From Nematostella vectensis (taxonomy: Eukaryota > Cnidaria > Anthozoa > Actiniaria > Edwardsiidae), in contig NC_064038.1 in assembly GCF_932526225.1 (NCBI RefSeq), positions 14,467,647 through 14,531,646 of the forward strand: a stretch of DNA of 64,000 bases, read 5' to 3'. Below are positions 24,281 to 32,718 of the stretch, piece by piece. The notes below the pieces were generated by a model. That model made no database searches. It worked only from the letters and a program-made list of their open reading frames with translations, and was not told the origin of the DNA. The translations under genes were made by a program, and so were the position numbers. How positions within the stretch are numbered: the first letter of the stretch is position 1; every line of letters starts with the position of its first letter.

Positions 24281-25570
24281 ATGGACGCTTATATAGAGGA
24301 GATTCTCGATAGCATGCCTGACAAAGAGGCGCCCGCCGTACTGGCAGGGCTGGTCCAGAACATCCTGGACGAGGACATCCCCGACGGTGTCAAACACAAG
24401 CTGCTTAAGCCGCTCGTACCGGCGAAAGTGTGGACAGAGGAAGTCGACCCTTTGCTGCCGGGACGGCGGCAAGAGGGCCCAAAGAGCTTAGACCCCGAGG
24501 AGTACTATTCTTTCTTCGTCGGCGGCGCCCATCTTCGGTTCCCAAGCGTGGATGCCACTTTTCGGGGCCAAGACATAAGCGCCGGTGTTTACCAGGAGAT
24601 ACGAGATCTTGGTGGAACAGATGTCATTGCTCTAAAGCCGGTTATGCGGGGGCCTGATATTAATGACGACGGCTCGGTGTGGTGGGTCTCGCACGAGCGA
24701 GAGTCTCTGAAGGCAAACGCAGTGCTGCCGCTGGTGCTCGAGATGGTAGACCCCGACCGGCGTTACGGACTCTTCACGGTCGTTGGTAAGGCCCCCGCAG
24801 AGCCACTGGCGCCAATCACGGAGGAGGAAGGGCGCTCGGAGCACAAGATTGGTGGGTCGTTAGTCAAAAGAGGGGACCAAATCGCAGTCGGCGCCCTGGA
24901 AGGCATCGATGCCGGTATTTGGGAGAAAGGACGAGAGTACCTCGTCTACGTGAGATACGAGCTTCGCCCTTTACCTGAGCAAAATGGGGAGCCTGGGCCA
25001 ATGTTTGAGCGAGAGGGGAGTGATGCCTTCACAAACTGTGTTGTGAGCTATGTTGCCGACTTCTTGAGGAACCGCGGCACCTCGCGCTCCCTTGATCTGA
25101 CCAAGACACGAGGCAAGATCCTCGAGCGATTTGACAAGAAGCTGGCCACTACGGAATGCACCAAAGAAGACCTCTTTGAGATGGAAAAGAAGTTCGAGAT
25201 AAAGTTGGTAGCCGTGGACGCTACGTTATGTGGGACTCGGGGAAGTACAAGTGTGTACCCCACACAAATCCGCATCCCTTGCCACAATAACCACGCCTGG
25301 GCGGAGCTTCCGACTGAACCACCTGCGATCGCGAGCGTCCACGGCCTAGACTTCGAGGCTGAGGGGGAGCTTTGTTTGTTATGTCAGGAGAAGGCAGCGC
25401 TTCGCGCTACCAGTGCCGCCACAAAAACACGCGAGGCAAAAGTGCGGAAGGTGCTCATTCGCTTTATAAACAGAGCGATCCCCAGAAGCACGAGGATCTG
25501 GCTGTGTGGGCGTGTTATAGTCACGCACGAAGGGAGCCAAGCACTGCGCCGAGTCTGCCGTGCGATCTAG
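24281..25570 (+). pseudogene. Replication gene, N-terminal region (polymerase-helicase fusion type)
   Basis: The first of the pieces of one large broken gene (24281-26960). From ATG 24281 about 350 residues look genuine. They end with a compact region containing DAFTNCVVSYVADFL, LFEMEKKFEIKLVAVDATL and IPCHNNHAWAELPTEPP. I associate this region with the N-terminal part of large proteins that join a family B DNA polymerase to an SF1 helicase in mobile elements of animals and fungi. After about 25360 the best-looking continuation moves to the +1 frame (from 25372), and no polymerase motifs appear before the helicase. An internal deletion is likely. The family link is from memory and should be tested. 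Confidence 0.6.
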
Positions 25571-25590
25571 TGGCCGCAACCTCTGCAAAG

Positions 25591-26560
25591 ATGTATCTAG
25601 CTGGCCAAGGAGGATCGGGGAAGACCGAGTGGGCTGTGAGCATGTTCCGCGGCCGCAACGTTGTGGTGCTCACCCCCGAGAACGACCTCGCCCACGACCA
25701 TCGCAACAACCCGCGCCTCGCGTGTGCGGTGAAGGCTCAAATCTACAACCACTACCTCTGCATACCAGCGGAGAAGCCGATAGAGGAGTGGAGACCTTCC
25801 GAGCTGGGGCACAAACTCGACCGTCTCGCAGAAGTGATTATCATTGACGAGTGCTGTAAGGTACAGACTAAAGTGCTACACGCCATCCTAGGGTATCTCG
25901 CCACGCGGCCGTGTCAGGTGGTGTGTTGTGGCGACTATGGGCAGGTCCCGCCCTGGGGAGATAAAGAGGGGCCTCACGATATGATCAAGGAGTGGGCACA
26001 TGGGAATATCCGCTGGTTCGAGTCCGACTACCGCTGCCTGTGTGAAGACTGCGGAAAGCCGTACAGTACATGCGACTGCGGCTCTGCCGCGCCCTCCAGG
26101 CTCCACGACATAAAGGGCCGGATTTGACGTCAGCAAGATTCCCAACAGCTTGAGGTGTTTCGACAGGAGTGGGATGGGAAAAGGCGTTCGACGCGGCGAT
26201 GAAGCAGGCCCACCCAAGCGAAATGTGGGTGTGCTCGACCAACAAGATGGGGGCCCTTGTTCAGCAGCGATTGGTTAAGCACCACAGGAAAAACTACCCC
26301 CGATTGCCAGCAACCATCTGCTTTGACCCCGATCCCAGCGTCGCGCATCGTTATCGCAAGCAAGGGCGGCCGGTGCCCGTGCCAGACGCGTACAAAGGCA
26401 CGGTAGTCGAGGTTCCTCTCGACGCGGTCCTTAACGGGCTTCCCCTCGAGTGGAAATACGCGGGCTGGGGACAGTCCACCGGGTGCAGGGCAAGACTATC
26501 CAGATTCCAAGACGCTTGTTTATCATAGACCACAGCTTAGAAGGCTGGATCACGAATGCT
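25591..26560 (+). pseudogene. Replication gene, SF1 helicase domain
   Basis: Motifs in order are GQGGSGKTEW (Walker A, about 25603), VIIIDECC (Walker B), VVCCGDYGQVPPW (motif III) and, in a third frame, TVHRVQGKT (motif V-like) followed by FIIDHSLEGWITNAV. The domain is split over frames at 25372-26127 and 26169-26528 and the frame used at about 26465-26560. An in-frame TAG lies directly after NAV. This would be the DNA-unwinding motor for replication of the element. Between motifs III and V a Cys cluster (CLCEDCGKPYSTCDCG) may bind zinc. The frameshifts show it is not expressed as one protein. Confidence 0.8.
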
Positions 26561-26960
26561 GTATAGACCGGCATCTCCCGCGTGCGGCTCGACGACCAGA
26601 TAGTCCGCGTGATCCCCCCCCGATAACACCCCCGGTGCCTTGGTTCCCACAGGACTGCAGGCTACGCCCAGTGAAGAGCTCATTATAGCGCGAATCAAGC
26701 GATACGCTATAGACGACAGGCAAAAGGGTCGCACAAAGTACACGGGACCGCTCAACGTTCTGACGGTAGACCAAGTACTCGGAATGATTGCTGACGCGGA
26801 AAAGAAGTGCACGGTCTGTGGCACTCAGCTTCTTCTTCAGGGGTACACCAAGAGTCATCCCCAATGCTTCAGTATCGACCGGCTGGACGACAGTCAGGGT
26901 CACTACAAGTGGAATGTCAGACTCACGTGCCTCAGCTGCAATAGAAGGCACAAGCGCTGA
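26561..26960 (+). pseudogene. Replication gene, HNH-like C-terminal domain
   Basis: The 26640-26960 frame ends with CTVCGTQLLLQ, then SIDRLDDSQGHYKWNVRLTC and LSCNRRHK. This gives two Cys pairs around an IDRLD..GHY..N pattern, as in HNH-type nuclease folds with a structural zinc. The upstream helicase end (SRVRLDDQIVRVIPP) leads into it in a neighbouring frame. It was therefore probably the C-terminal domain of the same protein rather than a free enzyme. The catalytic His is not clear, so activity is doubtful. It is followed within 100 bp by the convergent integrase gene. Confidence 0.6.
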
Positions 26961-27022
26961 TCACGCTAGGGTGACGCTAGCACGATCAGCAGATTTTTTT
27001 TATTTGTTTTGTCACGCTTGCG

Positions 27023-27975
27023 TCAGGCTAGCGTCACGCTACGCAACTGCGAACGCGTGAAGCCGTGCTGAGAGTACGCCGTGTAATACAACACTGGCTG
27101 TCCGGGCTCCATGAAACTCTTTAGTATTGGGTATGCCTTGCTTGTCCACCACGGGTCCGTCGCTCGCCGTCGGCCCTTGTCCTGAAGGTCTTCCTCGTTT
27201 ACGGCGATGTACACCTCCGTTCCTACCTCTAAGGGGACCTCTAAGGGGGGCTTTTCGGCTTTGAGAGGCACGCGCCTCAGCTTTATGGCGTCTTTAGGCG
27301 CAAAGCCAGTCATGCGAGTCTTCGTTGCGTTCATGTCCGAGATGACAATTGGCAAAGCAGTAACCCACTCGCGGTTTGTCTCGCCGGATGCAAGCTCCTT
27401 CGAGTACTGCGCACGAAATAGGCGCTGTGCCAGCCAGCGGTGGAAAGACTCGGCGAAAGCTTGGCTCCTGTGGTGCCCTGGCTCAGCCCGTCGGACCTCC
27501 ACCCCGTGGTCTGTTAGGAGCTTTGTGGTAGCACCCTTGAACTCCGTGCCGTCATCAAACATGAAGACTTTAGGCCATGTGAGAGGCCCCTCTGCATAGA
27601 TTCCAGCGAGTTCGCGGGAGACGACGGCCGCGCTCTTAGTCCTCAGTGGGCGGGCGGCTTTATATCGTGAAGCAACGTCGAAGACAGTCAGGGCATACTT
27701 GTACCCGCGGTCGGTTGGCAAGAATAGCAGGTCCGACTGGTGGATACGGTTTGGTATCTGCTCCGAGAAGTGGGCGTAGGTAGTCGGAGGAGGGGGTGTC
27801 TGTGTGTAGCCCCCGACGGGCTGCGAGCTTACCCACTTGCGCACTCGGTCTATGGAGGCTGACCCTAAGGAAGTTTGGCATGCAGAGCGGTCACTCCCTG
27901 GAAGCCGCCTCTGGCGTAGTATATAGGACGAAGGAACGCATCGAGTTCTTCGTCGGACATGCGCTTCGCCGCCAT
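27023..27975 (-). pseudogene. DDE (retroviral-type) integrase of the nested element
   Basis: The core is intact in 27023-27844: IHQSDLLFLPTDRGYKYALT (first Asp), KVFMFDDGTEFKG (second Asp), QAFAESFHRWLAQRLFRAQ (catalytic Glu), then a C-terminal tail with PILKSFMEPGQPVLYYTAYS. The likely start is ATG at 27975, giving an N-terminus MAAKRMSDEELDAFLRPIYY in the 27865-28083 frame. One indel near 27880 separates it from the core. The enzyme would insert the element with a short target duplication. It is convergent with the replication gene and preceded by the TACGTA palindrome. It differs from the Polinton integrase remnant at 21472: no chromodomain is seen. Confidence 0.85.
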
Positions 27976-28087
27976 TACGTGTGTATCGCGATGCGTTGCA
28001 ACAGGTGTATCAATCTCCAACAGGCGTTTGCCGTCTGCTCGGGCAGTGCATACGCACTGCTGCGCGAAGCGCTCGGTCTGCAATCAT

Positions 28088-28131
28088 CTTATACGTAAAC
28101 GTGTACGTATACGTATGCGTATACGTATAAG
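28088..28131. promoter_or_regulatory. 44-bp imperfect TACGTA palindrome upstream of the integrase
   Basis: Starts CTTATACGTA and ends TACGTATAAG. The 22-base arms agree at 19 positions. It lies about 115 bases upstream of the integrase start. A related CGTATACG core is in the region between the capsid gene and its divergent neighbour (31749-31760). It could be an operator, promoter or origin element. Confidence 0.6.
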
Positions 28132-28181
28132 CTCAGCACGAAAAAAGGCCGCCTAGACGCAGCGCTGGAACGGCAGCTGCA

Positions 28182-28613
28182 TCACAGCAAGCGGCTAGCT
28201 GCGTAGCCGATGGCGAGAGCGCCGGCGCCAATGTACGCCAACTCGGCGTTTTTCTGCGTTTTTCTGGGGATGTAGTAGTCGGACAGCTCAGGGGCCCGCA
28301 TCGACTCCAGGGATTGTTTTGGCCGGGTCTGGTTGTAGAGTTTGAGCGCGTAGTCGGTGTCGGTGAAGTTTTGCTTTGCGAGGGACCCTCTCTCGCGACT
28401 TTGAGCTTGCCAATCGAGGATTTTTTGTCGCCGCTGTTGGTAGCGTCCATAGTCTTGTTGGTATTTCTCTAGGGCCTTGTCGTGCCCCTCCTTCTCAGCT
28501 AAGGCAGGGCTCTCATCGTTAGACAGGAACTTTGCGAGGTAGTTGCCACCAACGACCAAACGACCAAACCAACGACCAACGGCGCCGCCAACCAAAATCG
28601 CGATGGAAGCCAT
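28182..28613 (-). CDS. Conserved-looking 143-residue protein with two terminal membrane segments
   Basis: Intact frame. The N-terminal hydrophobic stretch (IAILVGGAVGRWFGRLVVGG) is followed by a charged middle with a likely helix (GHDKALEKYQQDYGRYQQRR), the segment QNFTDTDYALKLYN, and a C-terminal hydrophobic stretch (AYIGAGALAIGYAASRLL). It lies in the late-type block with the capsid and packaging genes, so a membrane-associated or minor virion role is possible. I recall similar proteins beside related elements in cnidarian genomes but cannot name a family. The start is ATG at 28613, just inside an inverted-repeat promoter-like region. Confidence 0.65.
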   Translation of the reverse strand: MASIAILVGGAVGRWFGRLVVGGNYLAKFLSNDESPALAEKEGHDKALEKYQQDYGRYQQRRQKILDWQAQSRERGSLAKQNFTDTDYALKLYNQTRPKQSLESMRAPELSDYYIPRKTQKNAELAYIGAGALAIGYAASRLL

Positions 28614-28623
28614 TTAGTAGTGC

Positions 28624-28712
28624 GTGTACGTTTCACGTACGCACACTTCACGTGCGCACACTTCAAGTGCTGTGTGTATGCCTTCGGCGGCGCATGCGCA
28701 TGAAACGTACAC
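28624..28712. promoter_or_regulatory. Inverted repeat enclosing direct repeats upstream of the 143-residue gene
   Basis: GTGTACGTTTCA at 28624-28635 is exactly inverted at 28701-28712 (TGAAACGTACAC). Between them GCACACTTCACGTGC and a close copy form direct repeats. The region immediately precedes the start of the minus-strand gene at 28613. Confidence 0.6.
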
Positions 28713-28750
28713 GAGTCTAATACGCGGCCCGCGTGTGCCACAGTACACTA

Positions 28751-29059
28751 TTACACAGGCAGGATCTTCTGGTCCTCAAGGTAACCCTTCAAAGCGACAG
28801 CACCTGCAACGGCGGCAGTCATTTTTGCGTAGTTCATGGCGTTCGCGGAGGGGTCTTTGGTGAAGTCCTCGCGTAAGACCTTGCGCCCAACCCAGCCGAT
28901 ATCGGCGACGAGGCCGGTTATGACTGCTGCGTCGGTGATGGTCTTTGTAATCTTGCTCTGCTGCGTCGTCGAAATTGCGTTGCACGGACGTGCGGATATG
29001 GGCGGGGCCCTCGTGTCTAAATGTCTGCTTACTCCATGGGTGACAGCAGAGATTTGCAT
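28751..29059 (-). CDS. Small membrane protein of about 102 residues
   Basis: The C-terminal 70 residues look genuine: QQSKITKTITDAAVITGLV, then DIGWVGRKVLREDF, NAMNYAKMTAAVAGAVALKG and YLEDQKILPV at the end. Two hydrophobic stretches suggest a small integral membrane protein. The start is uncertain; the ATG at 29059 is used. The same reading frame stays open upstream to 29773 and contains the membrane segment of the neighbouring gene, so a fused reading is possible but probably accidental. The function is unknown. Its position in the capsid/ATPase block suggests a virion or assembly role. Confidence 0.6.
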   Translation of the reverse strand: MQISAVTHGVSRHLDTRAPPISARPCNAISTTQQSKITKTITDAAVITGLVADIGWVGRKVLREDFTKDPSANAMNYAKMTAAVAGAVALKGYLEDQKILPV

Positions 29060-29169
29060 TGTCCGGGAGCGCGAAGCGCTGTCGCCGGAACGGCAAGCGG
29101 TCGATCCCTGGTCTGCTGTGCGGCCGCCAGCGGCGGCCTTGCGGGCGGAGTCACGCCGTCGGTACCTTG

Positions 29170-29621
29170 CAGCTGGTGTACGAGTGAACGAGGCAGCAAG
29201 CTCCCGCCTACGTGTGTAGAGGCCGATCAATGACACTAGAAGACCAGCGACCCCGATAACCGAGCTAGCCGACCAAGCAGAGTTGCTTTCCGGGACTGGT
29301 GTGTGTGCCGAAGGCATCTTCGGCGCGCGCAAGCCCTCGCGTCCTTGCGGCTCGCTAGCGACCGGCGACCTCAACGTGTTGCACGACACGAAGTGCCTCT
29401 TTCTTCGCTCTGTTAATTCGGTTCCACTTTGCCAAGCGCCTTCCGGCTTCGACTCGTCCAGGGTGTTTAGGTCGGGTCGCGGGTGGTTCGGGGCTCGTGA
29501 TTCTCTCCGCCATCGCCGAAGGCGTACGTGCAGGTTCATGAGCAGCTTGTTTGTCAGGTTCCGCTGACCCGTTTGCCGTTCCGGCAGGCTGGTCACTAGT
29601 ACTTCCTTGAGATTCCTCCAT
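29170..29621 (-). pseudogene. Small membrane protein with basic N-terminal region, frameshifted
   Basis: The N-terminal part (ATG 29621) is polar and Pro/Ala/Glu-rich, then basic (HPGRVEAGRRLAKWNRINRA). It stops at 29355. The membrane part is in the neighbouring frame at about 29310-29170: SASSVIGVAGLLVSLIGLYT followed by RRREL. One shift near 29340 separates them. The topology would be a single-span protein with a basic face. The palindrome at 29626-29644 touches the start. No known family. Confidence 0.5.
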
Positions 29622-29625
29622 TTGT

Positions 29626-29644
29626 GTTGACACGCGGTGTCAAC
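29626..29644. promoter_or_regulatory. Perfect palindrome GTTGACAC-N3-GTGTCAAC, copy 1
   Basis: 19-bp palindrome with 8-base arms lying five bases upstream of the start of the minus-strand gene at 29621. A second copy with one mismatch is at 29766-29784. Paired sites of this kind suggest binding by a dimeric protein. Confidence 0.6.
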
Positions 29645-29673
29645 TACTTGGTTGCTGAAGAAGTGGCAAGCTT

Positions 29674-30427
29674 TCAAATGAACGTCTGCTCTGGGATGGC
29701 AGACTCGCCACTGTGCGTACCCTTCGGGGGGCAAACCACTGGTGAGTCCGCGACTGCTAACTCGTGTTGACACCGCGTGTCAGCGCTTGCCGTTCCGGCG
29801 GTGTTCACATGACGTGCTACGTGTAAAGCTGACGCCAAATCCGGCCCTTTATGTCGTGGACGCAAGCAAAACTCTAACTTCGAGAACTTTTTCGTCTTGA
29901 GGGCCTTCATGTACTCTTTCATCTTCTCTTCTGAGAATTCCGCGCCGTAGTCATGCAGGATAGCTTTCATGTCCGCCTTGCTCGGGGTATAGAAGACCAC
30001 CAAGGCCGCGATGTTCCCACGGAAAAGCTTCGTGATGCTGGTGAGCTGCTGCGTGATCACCCACACGCTGATACCCACGTAGCGCGCGCAACGCCAAGTT
30101 GACGACCTGGTCAGAGCGCCTCTTTACGTCTTTCGAGGCCGCACAGTCGTCCAGTATGATTAGCGTATTAGTGCCTTCGAAGAGAGCGGAGACAAACCTC
30201 AGCAGTATGCCGATCTGACCCGCCTCAGGTGCGATGACAAACAGACGATCGTCGCCCTCGCCTAAGCCGTCGTATGTTTTGTTGTAGACCAAGGTAGGGC
30301 ACATGAGTACGATGTAGTCAAACCTGCCCCGGAAAGGGCCGCGCAGCCGGTCCACTATGAATCGGGTCTTCCCGCATGACGTCGGGCCCACGATGAGAGC
30401 GTTAAATGGGATGTTTTTCGGGTCCAT
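29674..30427 (-). pseudogene. A32/FtsK-type DNA packaging ATPase of the nested element
   Basis: The N-terminal half (29951-30427) has ALIVGPTSCGKTRFIVDRL (Walker A) and NTLIILDDCAASKDVK (Walker B). The C-terminal half (29674-30078) is in another frame, with ISVWVITQQLTSITKLFRGN (sensor region with Gln-Gln) and ALVVFYTPS. A single shift near 30085 divides the gene. The family pumps the genome into preformed capsids. The frame beyond about 29865 seems foreign: it includes an inverted copy of a helicase-gene segment. The gene lies 36 bp downstream of the capsid gene on the same strand, consistent with a late block. Confidence 0.85.
29766..29784. promoter_or_regulatory. Palindrome GTTGACAC-N3-GTGTCAGC, copy 2
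   Basis: Same layout as the copy at 29626 with one mismatch in the right arm. It lies just downstream of the packaging ATPase coding region and is followed by CTTGCCGTTCCGGCG, a GC-rich motif that recurs near 29571 and, inverted, near 29080 and 32645. Confidence 0.55.
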
Positions 30428-30463
30428 ACCGCTTTGCGCAGAAACACGCTCCGGCGTATGTGT

Positions 30464-31747
30464 TCAGTATTGTATGGACTCTAGCTGTCCGTTCATAAGG
30501 TTCATTTGAGCGTCGGCCACCACAAACACGTGACAGTTTACAAACACGGTACCCGTGCCGCTTGCCGTGCGTTTTATCTCGAGGTGCACGCCGTCGCGGG
30601 TATTGACCAATCGGAGACCACCCCCATGGATAGAACTGTCGTCCGTCGTTCGAAGGTCGATCCACAGAGCAAACTTGTCATCGCCATAGAACGACTTGGG
30701 GCCGACCGCCGGGGCGGCAGGCGCTCCGCTGTGCCCCCCCCCCCTCCCCCCCCGGGGATGGGCGGACGAACCGCCTTTTCGCCTCCCTCCAGAAATCCGT
30801 GGGGCGCAGCCCCTGGCTGAAGACCTTGTTTGGCACGCCGTCGATTGTAACGCGAACGCTCTTGATGTCGGGGTACATGAACTTCTCAGAGTCGCGAGCC
30901 CATGCCGTGTATGGCTCCACAAAGAGGAGCAACAGACCACTCTTAGACCTTCGCGGCAGGTTGACACTCTCGTTGATTATGCTGTCCGTCCCTTTGCTAA
31001 TCACGAAGGTCTTGTGAAGGTTCACTTGCTCGTAGAAGAACGTTGTGCCGTTTTGGTGACGGCGGCTGCAGACCGGGCGAGGTTGTCGTCCCTCAGGCTT
31101 TCGTATTCCAGCTCTAGATTTTTGATGCCATAGGATAATTTGGTAGCATCGCTTCCGACTACTACCTGGTCAACCGTTGCAAACGTGATTTCAAAGAGCA
31201 GCGCCTCGGAGAGCGCCCTTGGGTACAGTACGCCATGGTCCGTCAGCAGAGAATGGTCTAGCGGGATGGTGTACCTCGCCCCGTGGGCGGCGTTTAGAGC
31301 GTTCTCCTTGGCGTTACTAGTCGCTTTATCGCCAGCCTTGGAGCGAAGCTGGCGCATGTTTTATGACTGCATGCCCTGCTCCAGGCGGTCCTCTCTCTCG
31401 ACCTTGGACAGGTAAAGCTCCTCATACGTCTTGAAGACGTCGTAGCGGTTGGTATCCTGGAGCGTTTCTCCTGCAAACGTGATTTTCAGGCGGCTCACAA
31501 AATTTCGGCCGACGTTGTTTACGACGGTATTATTTGCATGGCCTGAGATGGAGAGATCGAGACCGACCCTCAATGAGCCAGGCACGAGCGTGACGCCTTC
31601 CGATAGCTTTGGGACCGCCACATATAGCGTCTCGCCTGGAGAGGCCGTCGACGGGTTGAGAGTGACCCGGTGAACAGTTCTCTCGGCTTTCAACCCCAGA
31701 GGAGTTCTGGGTGTTCGTTGGGGGTCAAGTTTATCGCTGACTGACAT
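30464..31747 (-). pseudogene. Putative double jelly-roll major capsid protein of the nested element
   Basis: ATG at 31747. The four pieces together span about 428 codons. An in-frame TAA sits at 31361-31363, a shift occurs near 31055, and a second occurs at a C-run at 30738-30758. Recognisable stretches are SRLKITFAGETLQDTNRYDV, IPLDHSLLTDHGVLYPRALS, LLLLFVEPYTAWARDSEKFM and FVNCHVFVVADAQMN near the end. The beta-rich pattern, length and position beside the ATPase fit the major capsid proteins of Polinton-like viruses. The assignment is by pattern and context. The C-run shift could be an assembly error. Confidence 0.75.
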
Positions 31748-31815
31748 CGTATACGTATATATACTATATATACATAAAGTACAAAGCCGCGTGGCTATGG
31801 TGCGGACTGTTACAC
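31748..31815. promoter_or_regulatory. Divergent promoter region between capsid gene and + strand membrane gene
   Basis: AT-rich 68-bp spacer in an otherwise GC-rich element, with CGTATACGTATATATAC and TATATATACATAAAG. It holds TATA-like sequences readable on both strands and a CGTATACG core like the palindrome at 28088. Confidence 0.55.
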
Positions 31816-32718
31816 ATGTCTAATATAGCATTGCACCAGTCATGTGCACGCATCATGGTTGATGTTGACGTTGACATTGACGATACCTTGCCGGGTGCGT
31901 CCGCCGATCGCGGAGCGGGGGACGACGAGACGACGCCCCTTATCCCGTTTGACCCCGACGATTGGGAGTCGATCCCAATGACGAGCACGTCATCGCGTAT
32001 GCATGCTGCGCATAGCATGGCTACGCGAAGCGCAACGCAAACGACCGCTGAAACCTCGTTCACCACAGAGGGTGCAGCGACAAGACTCGGTCTCCATTCC
32101 CTCAGGGAGAAATACCCAGACCTTAACGAGAATCTGATACGGTTCCAGTCAGACCAGAGGGGGAAGACGCTAATACGGCTAAGAGAGCGCATCAAAGCCA
32201 TCTTCAAAAAGTACGGTTTTACCGTCACCGCTATCGGGTTGGCCGTAGCGACGACGATCGCGGCCATTGTGACGTCGCTCGGCAAGTCGCGCTCCTCCGT
32301 GGCCAGAGGGGTCGGTAACGGGCTTAAGGAAATCGGGAAAAAGCTAGGCAAGCTTCTCCCTGGGCTAGTAGGCAGCTTTGCGAACTTCGTGTTTAAGGCT
32401 GCAGGAGAAGCGGTGAAATGCTCTGGCGAAAATGCGTGGCTGCTCATTCTAGCCGTAGCCGCGTTCTTGGTTTGTCGAATGCAAAGCACCGCGAGTGCCG
32501 ACAACCCCGCCCTAAGGGCGGTGTGGTCACTCTTTTCGCCCGGTCCGGGGGCAGTCATGCGATGCGCAGCGTGCGTACGTGGAGAGGGGGCAGGGGCCGC
32601 GCCTTCTGCGTGCATCTTCGCAGTGACGGAAGCCTTGCTTCGCCGCCGGGACGGCACGCGGTCGATCCCAGGGTCAGTCACGTGTTGCACCCTAGGATGC
32701 CCACCGGCCATGTTATGA
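31816..32718 (+). CDS. Membrane-anchored protein, function unknown
   Basis: The first 45 residues are acidic (DVDVDIDDTLPG). A Ser/Thr-rich part follows, then a basic amphipathic region (LREKYPDLNENLIRFQSDQR and LRERIKAIFKKYGF), a hydrophobic stretch (VTAIGLAVATTIAAIVTSLG), a second one and a third (AWLLILAVAAFLV) near 32470. Beyond that the reading lies over sequence of lower quality and is probably not native, so the real stop may have been lost near 32480. It is divergent from the capsid gene. Membrane proteins with this basic-plus-hydrophobic layout are repeatedly seen beside related elements (memory, unverified). Confidence 0.6.
   Translation: MSNIALHQSCARIMVDVDVDIDDTLPGASADRGAGDDETTPLIPFDPDDWESIPMTSTSSRMHAAHSMATRSATQTTAETSFTTEGAATRLGLHSLREKYPDLNENLIRFQSDQRGKTLIRLRERIKAIFKKYGFTVTAIGLAVATTIAAIVTSLGKSRSSVARGVGNGLKEIGKKLGKLLPGLVGSFANFVFKAAGEAVKCSGENAWLLILAVAAFLVCRMQSTASADNPALRAVWSLFSPGPGAVMRCAACVRGEGAGAAPSACIFAVTEALLRRRDGTRSIPGSVTCCTLGCPPAML

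Noticed and set aside
31764-32689. Extension of the minor capsid frame on the minus strand
   Set aside because: Lies antisense to the + strand membrane gene. The composition becomes arbitrary, so only the part above about 32690 is treated as coding.
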